From positions 1-5,177 of the forward strand of contig JADGOK010000095.1 of the NCBI GenBank assembly GCA_017882985.1: 5,177 nt of DNA, in the 5' to 3' direction. Positions within the stretch are counted from its first letter, which is position 1, and each line of letters begins with the position of its first letter. Under the pieces are notes generated by a model that was given only the letters and a program-made list of their open reading frames with translations, was not told the origin of the DNA and ran no database searches. The stretch is from Acidimicrobiales bacterium (GTDB taxonomy: Bacteria; Actinomycetota; Acidimicrobiia; Acidimicrobiales; RAAP-2). A program made the translations under genes and the position numbers. Positions 1 to 4,747 of this stretch are shown here, one piece after another.

Positions 1-74
1 GGGAGACCGGAGTCGTCACGCCTGTTTCGCATCCATTGAGTGGAAATTCCCATGAAGTTTCGTCTCAATCGGCG

Positions 75-108
75 GTCGCACGATTCGTCTGACGGTGCGA
101 CGACTCGT
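75..108. repeat. Nested inverted repeats upstream of the DinB-family gene
   Basis: Two overlapping dyads share these bases. GTCGCAC (75-81) pairs perfectly with GTGCGAC (95-101). ACGATTCGTC (80-89) pairs with GACGACTCGT (99-108) with a single mismatch and a 9-nt loop. They cannot both form at once. The element ends where the candidate -35 of the next gene begins, so it could be an operator, or the terminator hairpin of a gene to the left. There is no T-tract after it, which weakens the terminator reading. The rest of 1-145 shows no convincing gene. Confidence 0.3.
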
Positions 109-145
109 TGGTCGCCAGCGTTAGCGACGTCTAAACTCGCCGGCC
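108..145 (+). promoter_or_regulatory. Predicted promoter of the DinB-family gene, leaderless type
   Basis: A -10-like TAAACT (132-137, fitting TAnnnT) ends 8 nt before the ATG. A weak -35, TTGGTC (108-113), lies 18 nt upstream of it. Transcription starting about 7 nt after the -10 would begin at or within a base or two of the start codon. There is no purine-rich ribosome site between. Confidence 0.45.
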
Positions 146-685
146 ATGACCGACTTTGATGAGCAGGGCCGCCCGGAACCACCCCTGGCGGCCGACGAAT
201 CTTCGACGCTTCTGGGTTACCTCGACTTCCAACGCGCAACCCTGGCCTGGAAGTGCGATGGGCTCGACGCTGCTGGCCTCGGTGCGACCGTTGCCGCTTC
301 GTCGATGACGCTCGGCGGAATGCTCAAGCATCTCTCCAACGTTGAGGACTGGTGGTTCTCCCGCGTGCTTCATGATCGAGACCCGCAACCGCCGTGGGAC
401 GAGGTGGACGAAGACGTCGACCCGGACTGGGACTGGCACTCGGCCACTGAGGACACGCCGACGCAACTGCGTGCGTTGTGGCAGGACACGGTGACGAGAT
501 CTCGGGCGATGGTCGACGAGGCGTTGGCCCATGCTGGGTTGGACCAACTGGCTCAACGACGTTGGCCCGATGGTCGAGCGCCCAGCCTGCGCTGGATCGT
601 GTGTCACATGATCGAGGAGTACGCGCGTCACAACGGTCACGCCGACATACTTCGAGAATCGGTCGACGGGGCCACCGGAGAGTAG
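146..685 (+). CDS. DinB family protein, DUF664 type
   Basis: A 179-residue cytosolic protein of the DinB/YfiT four-helix-bundle superfamily, DUF664 branch. The recognisable parts are LKHLSNVEDWW (residues 60-70) and HMIEEYARHNGHADILRE (154-171), the two conserved helices of this group. Likely metal ligands are H62 plus E158 and H162. The ExxxH spacing matches mycothiol-dependent maleylpyruvate isomerase, a better known relative. Known family members are metal-dependent thiol transferases or isomerases, but most DUF664 proteins have no assigned substrate, and none can be assigned here. The middle (residues 82-103) is unusually acidic and tryptophan-rich. The ATG at 146 is the only candidate start after an in-frame TAG at 122-124. 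It has no Shine-Dalgarno and follows a -10-like box. It ends with TAG. A 126-bp gap separates it from the next gene. Family call is firm, function unknown. Confidence 0.9.
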   Translation: MTDFDEQGRPEPPLAADESSTLLGYLDFQRATLAWKCDGLDAAGLGATVAASSMTLGGMLKHLSNVEDWWFSRVLHDRDPQPPWDEVDEDVDPDWDWHSATEDTPTQLRALWQDTVTRSRAMVDEALAHAGLDQLAQRRWPDGRAPSLRWIVCHMIEEYARHNGHADILRESVDGATGE

Positions 686-749
686 CTGCGGGAGGACGTC
701 GAGGCAGTTGATGGGACGACCACGTTGGTGGGGCGATTGACGCCAGGCT

Positions 750-786
750 GGGTCGAGACGCACGTCATCGGACCCTGTTTGGTTTT
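750..786 (+). terminator. Possible rho-independent terminator after the DinB-family gene
   Basis: GGGTC (750-754) pairs with GACCC (771-775). Inside it GAC (757-759) pairs with GTC (764-766) around a GCAC loop. The outer stem is followed by TGTTTGGTTTT (776-786), the most T-rich short stretch in this gap. The stem is interrupted and the T-tract is broken by G residues, so strength is uncertain. The T-tract overlaps the candidate -35 of the next gene. Confidence 0.35.
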
Positions 787-811
787 GAGCGTCGAGGCGC
801 CATAATGGTGT
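779..811 (+). promoter_or_regulatory. Predicted promoter of the PNPOx-family gene, leaderless type
   Basis: CATAAT (801-806) matches the -10 consensus at five of six positions and ends 5 nt before the ATG at 812. A partial -35, TTGGTT (779-784), lies 16 nt upstream. The -10 itself carries a TAA (803-805) in frame with the gene, so translation cannot begin further upstream. There is no ribosome site in the right place. Confidence 0.6.
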
Positions 812-1369
812 ATGGGAAAGACCTTCGAATTGGTTGACGACCGTATGGCATCGTGGCTTGCTGACCAACCCGTGTTCTTCGTCGCGACGGCCCCGCTGTC
901 GGCCGATGGATTCGTCAACTGCTCACCAAAGGGCAATCGAGGCGAGTTCGCGGTCGTCGGGCCCCGGTCCGTGGCCTATCTCGATCAGACCGGTAGCGGA
1001 ATTGAAACGATCGCCCACCTGCGCGAGAACGGTCGGATTGTCGTGATGTTCTGCGCCTTCAGTGGTCCACCGCGCATCGTCCGCCTCCACGGAACTGGTC
1101 GGACGATCCTCGCCGAGTCTCCGGAGTTCGATCCCCTCGCCAAGCACTTCGACTGTGATTTCGGCGTGGGCGTACGCTCGATTATTCGGGTCGATCTCAC
1201 CCGAATCTCGGACTCGTGTGGTTTCGGTGTGCCGCTCATGACGTTCGACGAACACCGTCCCACGATGGATCAGTGGTCGAGTCGAAAGGGCCCGGACGGA
1301 ATTCGCCAGTACTGGGAGCACAAGAACCAGTACAGCATCGACCAACTCAGGGGTCTCGACGTCTCCTAG
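812..1369 (+). CDS. Pyridoxamine 5'-phosphate oxidase-like (PNPOx-like) family protein
   Basis: A 185-residue cytosolic protein with the split-barrel flavin-binding fold of the PNPOx-like superfamily. Visible marks are VNCSPKG (residues 35-41), the usual SPKG turn after the first strands, then RLHGTGRT (91-98) and ISDSCGFGVP (132-141). The C-terminal tail KGPDGIRQYWEHKNQYSID (159-177) is typical of this uncharacterised subgroup. Length fits. Relatives bind FMN or F420 and reduce or oxidise small molecules, but this subgroup is not the vitamin B6 enzyme PdxH, and the substrate is unknown. The ATG at 812 is the first possible start after an in-frame TAA at 803-805. The gene ends with TAG, and the next gene starts 31 bp later behind its own -10-like box, so coupling to it is not required. 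Family call is strong, reaction unassigned. Confidence 0.9.
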   Translation: MGKTFELVDDRMASWLADQPVFFVATAPLSADGFVNCSPKGNRGEFAVVGPRSVAYLDQTGSGIETIAHLRENGRIVVMFCAFSGPPRIVRLHGTGRTILAESPEFDPLAKHFDCDFGVGVRSIIRVDLTRISDSCGFGVPLMTFDEHRPTMDQWSSRKGPDGIRQYWEHKNQYSIDQLRGLDVS

Positions 1370-1385
1370 ACGCGGACTCGGTTGA

Positions 1386-1400
1386 TGGGATAATCGTCCG
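1386..1400 (+). promoter_or_regulatory. Extended -10 promoter of the GNAT gene, leaderless type
   Basis: TGGGATAAT (1386-1394) is an extended -10 (TGn followed by GATAAT) ending 6 nt before the ATG at 1401. An extended -10 can act without a good -35, and none is seen in the short gap after the previous stop codon. The same layout, TGGGATACT, precedes the TetR gene. There is no Shine-Dalgarno. Confidence 0.6.
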
Positions 1401-2015
1401 ATGGCCGCAAAACTGACCGTTCCAATCCTCGTTGGTACTCGCGTCCGTCTAGAACCATTGGAGCCGTCTCACGTTGACGGGTTGGTGGGTGCCGCGAACG
1501 GTGATCGTTCGTCGTACGGCTACATGATCGTTCCCCCCACTCGAGATGAGATGGTCGCCTACGTGGACGACCTCCTGGGCCAACACGAGGACGGCGTGTC
1601 CGTTCCCTTCGCGCAGGTGAGTGTTGAGTCCCAGCGCGTGGTCGGTGCCACGCGATTCATGACCATTCGTCGAAGAGAGGAAGAATCGACCCCGTACGCG
1701 GTCGAGATCGGTGGCACGTGGCTGACCGGCTCCGCTCAACGAACCGCCGTCAACTCCGAAGCGAAGCTCCTGCTCTTCACGTACGCGTTCGAGACCTGGG
1801 GTGTGGGTCGAGTCGATCTGAAGGGTGATGCACGCAACACGCGGTCGAGGACCGCGATGGCGAGGATCGGTGCCACCTTCGAAGGCGTGTTGCGCGAGTG
1901 GCAACCTTCCATGGTCGCGGGAGAGGAAGATCTTCTGCGTGACACGGCGATGTACTCAGTGGTGGCGAACGAATGGCCCACCGTGCGTTCAACTCTGGAG
2001 ATGAAGATCATCTAG
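1401..2015 (+). CDS. GNAT family N-acetyltransferase, RimJ/RimL type
   Basis: A 204-residue cytosolic acetyl-CoA-dependent acyltransferase of the RimJ/RimL-like GNAT branch. The N-terminal strand GTRVRLEPLEPSHVDGL (residues 12-28) is the usual opening. The acetyl-CoA region is EIGGTWLTGSAQRTAVNSEA (102-121), followed by the helix KLLLFTYAFE (122-131). RVDLKGDARNTRSRTAMARIG (137-157) and FEGVLR (160-165) are the conserved C-terminal half. Close relatives as I recall them read QRTGVNTEAK in the cofactor loop; here the glycine is alanine (A116). Members acetylate protein N-termini, antibiotics or metabolites; the acceptor cannot be told here. The ATG at 1401 is the first start after an in-frame TGA at 1383-1385. 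It ends with TAG. It lies between two genes in the same direction, but each has its own promoter-like box. Confidence 0.92.
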   Translation: MAAKLTVPILVGTRVRLEPLEPSHVDGLVGAANGDRSSYGYMIVPPTRDEMVAYVDDLLGQHEDGVSVPFAQVSVESQRVVGATRFMTIRRREEESTPYAVEIGGTWLTGSAQRTAVNSEAKLLLFTYAFETWGVGRVDLKGDARNTRSRTAMARIGATFEGVLREWQPSMVAGEEDLLRDTAMYSVVANEWPTVRSTLEMKII

Positions 2016-2027
2016 CGCTTCATGATC
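2001..2027 (+). other. Weak alternative hairpins over the GNAT stop codon
   Basis: ATGAAG (2001-2006) pairs with CTTCAT (2018-2023). Alternatively GATCAT (2006-2011) pairs with ATGATC (2022-2027). Both loops enclose the stop codon at 2013-2015. The stems are short and AT-containing, and no T-tract follows, so a terminator is doubtful. The rest of the 50-bp gap holds only the next promoter. Confidence 0.15.
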
Positions 2028-2053
2028 GTCGGGTTCTCTCTGGCGTCAGCCGA

Positions 2054-2065
2054 TAACTTGGCAAC
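2054..2065 (+). promoter_or_regulatory. Predicted -10 of the phosphotransferase gene, leaderless type
   Basis: TAACTT (2054-2059, fitting TAnnnT) ends 6 nt before the GTG at 2066. Its first three bases are an in-frame TAA, so the coding frame cannot extend upstream. No convincing -35 or ribosome site is seen. GATAAC (2052-2057) is an alternative register for the hexamer. Confidence 0.45.
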
Positions 2066-2956
2066 GTGTACTGGCCCGAATCCGACTTTGACGTCAGCGA
2101 GCGCGTTGTCCGATCCCTCGTGCGTGACCAGTTTCCCGATCTCGGCGATCGAGCCCTGCTCCACGTTGCCGACGGGTTTGACAACACCCTGTGGCGACTC
2201 GGCGACGACCTCGTGGTACGCCTACCTCGACGAAAAGCGGGCGTCGCACTCCTCCAGAACGAAGTGCGATGGCTGCCCGAACTTGCGCCTCGACTTCCGC
2301 TCGCGACGTCCGTACCCGTTTACGTGGGTCGGGCGAGCGACGGGTACCCACACCTGTGGGTGATAACCCGGTGGTTCGAGGGAGAACCGCTCGACACGGC
2401 CCCACTGAATCGTCCTGATCAGACGGCCCGGGTCTTCGCGCAGTTCCTTCGTGCCCTGCATCAGCCGGCGCCGCACGACGCCCCGGTGAATCACGTTCGT
2501 GGTGTGGCACTGGTGGCGATGGCCGACGCCTTTGAGGAGCGGCTTGCCAGCCTTCGTGCACTCGTTGACGTGGCGCGTCTTCGACGGGTGTGGGACGCCG
2601 CGATTGATGCGGCCCCGTGGTCGTTGCCACCCGTGTGGATTCATGGCGATCCCCATCCGGCAAACCTCATCGCACTGGAGGGGGAGTTGCGCGCAGTCGT
2701 TGATTTCGGCGACATATGCGCGGGCGATCCCGCGAGCGACCTCGCCACCGCCTGGATGTTGCTGCCCGAAGAATCTCTCGAACTGTTCCTGGAGAGCTAC
2801 GCGGACCACGACGTTGATTTGGTGACCCGGGCCCTCGGGTGGGCGGTGCTCTTCGGGCTCTTCTTCCTCGAGATCGGACTCGGCGCTCGGCCGACGTACC
2901 GAACGGTGGGTCTCGCGACGCTCCGCCGAGCCCTTGCAAGTCCGCATTCGCCGTGA
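2066..2956 (+). CDS. Aminoglycoside phosphotransferase (APH) family kinase
   Basis: A 296-residue cytosolic kinase-fold protein of the APH family. The nucleotide-binding lobe has GFDNTLWRLGDDLVVRLPRR (residues 37-56), with R52 where many kinases have the ATP-contacting lysine, and E66 in the following helix. TRWFEGEPLD (101-110) is the hinge. The catalytic loop is HGDPHPAN (193-200), with D195 as likely base and N200 as metal ligand, and DFGD (213-216) supplies the second metal ligand D213. All catalytic residues are intact and the length is normal. The family includes aminoglycoside and macrolide kinases, but also homoserine, choline and other metabolite kinases. The sequence alone does not support a resistance call. 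The GTG at 2066 follows an in-frame TAA at 2054-2056. It ends with TGA, converging on the SDR gene with 4 bp between stops. Confidence 0.92.
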   Translation: MYWPESDFDVSERVVRSLVRDQFPDLGDRALLHVADGFDNTLWRLGDDLVVRLPRRKAGVALLQNEVRWLPELAPRLPLATSVPVYVGRASDGYPHLWVITRWFEGEPLDTAPLNRPDQTARVFAQFLRALHQPAPHDAPVNHVRGVALVAMADAFEERLASLRALVDVARLRRVWDAAIDAAPWSLPPVWIHGDPHPANLIALEGELRAVVDFGDICAGDPASDLATAWMLLPEESLELFLESYADHDVDLVTRALGWAVLFGLFFLEIGLGARPTYRTVGLATLRRALASPHSP

Positions 2957-2960
2957 CCGT

Positions 2961-3902
2961 CTAGTGGCTGACCTTTTCGCGCCCCCGTCGGTACGCAGCA
3001 ATGGTGGCACTCAGCACGTCGTGCCACGGTGTCGGTTGAAGACCGAGGACCTCGCGCGTCGAAGAATCGTCGATCACGAACGGAGCGGTGAACTGGTACA
3101 TCGTCTTTGGCAGTTCACGCACCAGCGGGTTGAAGAGACCGAGTACACGAAGGGCGACGTTGGGCACCACGGAGATCCTGACGTGCTCAACGCCGGCGAC
3201 GTCGGCAAAGTCGTTGATGACCTCTCGTTGCGTGCGCGACGGGTTGGTCGGCGCGTGCCAGACCTTGCCCCAGGCGGCCGGTTGCTGTGCGCAGGCGATC
3301 AGCGTGCGGGCTACGTCGTCAATGTAGGTCCAACTGTGCGTGACGTCGAGACGACCGAGTACCTGACACGACTTTCCGGCCAGCACCTTCGGCACGACGC
3401 GTTGGCCCATCACACTTTGCGTACTGGCTCCAATGAAGTCAGAGGCCCTCACCTCGGTCGCGCGCAGACGCCCGCTGTTGTGCGCGTCGAGCGCGTCACT
3501 CCACATCTTGATGCGGACCTTGGCCTTCTCCAAGTCCGCCAATTCAGGTGTCTCGGGCGACATCGGGCCGGTCACGTGACCGTAAACGTAGAGATTGCCC
3601 GTCGTCACGAGGACGGCGCCGGTGCATTCGGCCGCGCCTAACAGGGAGTTCGCGATGGGTGGCCAGTCGGTGGACCAACGGTTGTACGGAGGATTCGCGC
3701 AATTGAAGATAGCCGCGGATCCTTGGGCGAGTTGGGCAATCCGATTACCTTGTGTGGCGTCAGCCGCCACGGGCGTGATCCGGGGATGGTTCGGTCCAGA
3801 TCCGCTGCGCGTCACGACCGTGACGCGATGGTCGGACACCGCGAGGCGTTCGGCGACGGCGGTGCCGACGGCTCCCGCGCCAATGATGAGATAGTCGGAC
3901 AT
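2961..3902 (-). CDS. NAD(P)-binding atypical SDR / NAD-dependent epimerase family protein
   Basis: A 313-residue cytosolic Rossmann-fold protein of the NAD-dependent epimerase/dehydratase superfamily. The dinucleotide site is GAGAVG (residues 8-13). VVTRSG (29-34) puts R32 at the end of the second strand, which favours NADP over NAD. TGNLYVYG (101-108) sits where the catalytic tyrosine strand lies, followed by GPMSPETPE (112-120). EVRASDFIG (150-158) and WTYIDDVAR (191-199) are the conserved substrate-side segments. A clear YxxxK is not visible, so it is better called atypical SDR than a sugar epimerase; the substrate is unknown. The ATG gives MSDYLIIGAG directly before the Rossmann strand and has the ribosome site AAAGGA 4 nt upstream. 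The gene is divergent from a TetR regulator, with a palindromic operator between its predicted promoter and its start. It ends with TAG. Confidence 0.9.
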   Translation of the reverse strand: MSDYLIIGAGAVGTAVAERLAVSDHRVTVVTRSGSGPNHPRITPVAADATQGNRIAQLAQGSAAIFNCANPPYNRWSTDWPPIANSLLGAAECTGAVLVTTGNLYVYGHVTGPMSPETPELADLEKAKVRIKMWSDALDAHNSGRLRATEVRASDFIGASTQSVMGQRVVPKVLAGKSCQVLGRLDVTHSWTYIDDVARTLIACAQQPAAWGKVWHAPTNPSRTQREVINDFADVAGVEHVRISVVPNVALRVLGLFNPLVRELPKTMYQFTAPFVIDDSSTREVLGLQPTPWHDVLSATIAAYRRGREKVSH

Positions 3903-3906
3903 ACGT

Positions 3907-3912
3907 TCCTTT
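3907..3912 (-). promoter_or_regulatory. Ribosome binding site of the SDR gene
   Basis: On the minus strand AAAGGA lies 4 nt before the ATG (ACGT between). It is the only clear Shine-Dalgarno beside a start codon visible in the window. It fits a transcript with a 5' leader of about 30 nt that begins near the operator at 3920-3934. Confidence 0.6.
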
Positions 3913-3919
3913 CATTTAG

Positions 3920-3934
3920 GAGAGCACTGCTCTC
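3920..3934. promoter_or_regulatory. TetR-type operator 1, perfect palindrome
   Basis: GAGAGCACTGCTCTC is a perfect 15-bp palindrome with 7-bp arms around C3927, the size and symmetry of a TetR-dimer site. It sits in the shared control region of the SDR and TetR genes. It falls at about +1 to +15 of the predicted SDR transcript, where a bound repressor would block initiation or clearance. The assignment to the adjacent TetR is inferred from position. Confidence 0.75.
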
Positions 3935-3941
3935 GTTATCC

Positions 3942-3970
3942 ATTCTGACACGACGCGGTGCCAAATGCAA
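3942..3970 (-). promoter_or_regulatory. Predicted promoter of the SDR gene
   Basis: On the minus strand a -35-like TTGCAT (3965-3970) and a -10-like CAGAAT (3942-3947) are separated by exactly 17 nt. Initiation would fall near 3935, giving a 5' leader of about 33 nt. The -35 overlaps operator 2 by two bases and the start point abuts operator 1. Both hexamers are only partial consensus matches. GATAAC, 2 nt downstream of CAGAAT, is an alternative -10. Confidence 0.45.
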
Positions 3971-3983
3971 GAGCGGTGCTCTC
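3969..3983. promoter_or_regulatory. TetR-type operator 2, imperfect palindrome
   Basis: AAGAGCGGTGCTCTC matches operator 1 at 12 of 15 positions and keeps the AGAGC/GCTCT arms (5 bp) around G3976. The centres of the two sites are 49 bp apart. This copy touches the SDR -35 and lies just upstream of the expected -35 position of the TetR gene, so it could serve autorepression. It is expected to bind more weakly than operator 1. Confidence 0.6.
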
Positions 3984-4007
3984 TGAATCGCTTTTTCGGC
4001 GACCAGG

Positions 4008-4022
4008 TGGGATACTTGGGGC
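4008..4022 (+). promoter_or_regulatory. Extended -10 promoter of the TetR gene, leaderless type
   Basis: TGGGATACT (4008-4016) is an extended -10 ending 6 nt before the GTG at 4023. It differs by one base from the element before the GNAT gene. The expected -35 position (about 3988-3993) has no good match. Initiation would fall at or next to the GTG. Confidence 0.55.
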
Positions 4023-4718
4023 GTGAGCCCAGTGAAGAAGACGCGCGCCGCGGCGCGCGTCGAGCAGATCGAGACCATCAAGGACGTGTCGCGGCGTCTG
4101 CTCGCCGAGAAGGGCGTGACCGGGCTGTCGCTGCGTGAAGTCGCGAGGGAGATGGGACTCGTCTCTTCGGCGCTCTATCGGTACTTCGCGACCCGTGACG
4201 AGCTCTTGACGGCGCTGATTCTCGACGCCTATAACGATCTGGGCTCGGCGGTCGAGCGAGCCGATCGACGCAGCGTCACGCTGAGCTCACGGCGACGATG
4301 GCACGCGGCCACACGGGCCATTCGGAGGTGGGCCAAGAGTCATCCCCACGAGTACGCGTTGATTTACGGCACACCGGTACCCAATTACGTGGCGCCGGAG
4401 CTCACCATTGAAGCAGCGACGCGAGTCAGCGGCGCGTTGGCGAGGATTCTTTCGGACGACTGGGCCCGACGCCCGCCTACGAGAACGACGGCGAGTACGG
4501 CTAACATTCGCACGTTCTTGATCGTGGACAATATTCGTGAGCTCTTGCCCGACGTGCCACCCGATCACTACGTGAAGGCGCTCATCGCGTGGACCCATGT
4601 CTTTGGCTTCATCAACTTTGAGCTCTTCGGCCAGTACGTGGGAACGGTTCGCAACGCGGACGTGATGTTCGATCGCGTGATGGACGAGATCGCCGACTTC
4701 CTCGAACTCGGGGACTGA
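4023..4718 (+). CDS. TetR/AcrR family transcriptional regulator
   Basis: A 231-residue DNA-binding repressor-type protein. Residues 13-62 form the TetR N-terminal domain, with the helix-turn-helix in LSLREVAREMGLVSSALYRYFATRDELL (residues 35-62) ending in the usual YRYF and DELL signatures. The C-terminal ligand and dimer domain has WAKSHPHEYALIYGTPVPNY (103-122), typical of the WHG-type C-terminal domain of TetR proteins. The inducer is unknown. The lysine- and arginine-rich tail (residues 5-12) may add minor-groove contacts. The GTG at 4023 is the first start after an in-frame TGA at 3984-3986; GTG at 4032 is an alternative. The gene is divergent from the SDR gene, and two matching palindromes in the 120-bp gap suggest it represses that gene and itself. 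It ends with TGA, 18 bp from the convergent hydrolase. Confidence 0.93.
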   Translation: MSPVKKTRAAARVEQIETIKDVSRRLLAEKGVTGLSLREVAREMGLVSSALYRYFATRDELLTALILDAYNDLGSAVERADRRSVTLSSRRRWHAATRAIRRWAKSHPHEYALIYGTPVPNYVAPELTIEAATRVSGALARILSDDWARRPPTRTTASTANIRTFLIVDNIRELLPDVPPDHYVKALIAWTHVFGFINFELFGQYVGTVRNADVMFDRVMDEIADFLELGD

Positions 4719-4720
4719 AG

Positions 4721-4747
4721 GGCGTTCGCGCCGTCGCTACTGCGACG
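4721..4747. terminator. Two overlapping GC-rich hairpins between convergent genes
   Basis: GGCG-TTCG-CGCC (4721-4732) forms a short hairpin with a TTCG loop on the plus strand. CGTCGC-TACT-GCGACG (4732-4747) forms a perfect 6-bp stem that encloses the hydrolase stop codon. They share base 4732. Either could slow polymerase from both sides of this 18-bp gap. Neither is followed by a T-tract, so a standard intrinsic terminator is not shown. Confidence 0.3.

Noticed and set aside
1..53. Possible edge fragments: a minus-strand ATG frame open to the left edge (from 53), and plus-strand frames ending at about 39 and 91
   Set aside because: Too short to judge, no recognisable motif, no ribosome site and no clear leaderless -10 for the minus frame. 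Left unannotated.
131..868. A 245-codon minus-strand reading frame over the DinB-family gene
   Set aside because: It reads antisense through a gene with clear DUF664 motifs, its protein is rich in Arg, Pro, Val and His without any domain, and long antisense frames are expected in GC-rich DNA.
2066..2956. Calling the APH-family gene an antibiotic resistance determinant
   Set aside because: Only the general kinase fold and catalytic residues are visible; the family includes many metabolite kinases and no resistance-specific signature can be read.
2222..3010. A 262-codon minus-strand reading frame over the APH gene
   Set aside because: Low-complexity, Arg-rich translation with no family resemblance, opposite a kinase gene with intact catalytic motifs, and it would overlap the end of the SDR gene.
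2934..3641. A 235-codon plus-strand reading frame over the SDR gene
   Set aside because: Antisense to a well-supported Rossmann-fold protein; Arg- and Val-rich composition typical of a shadow frame.
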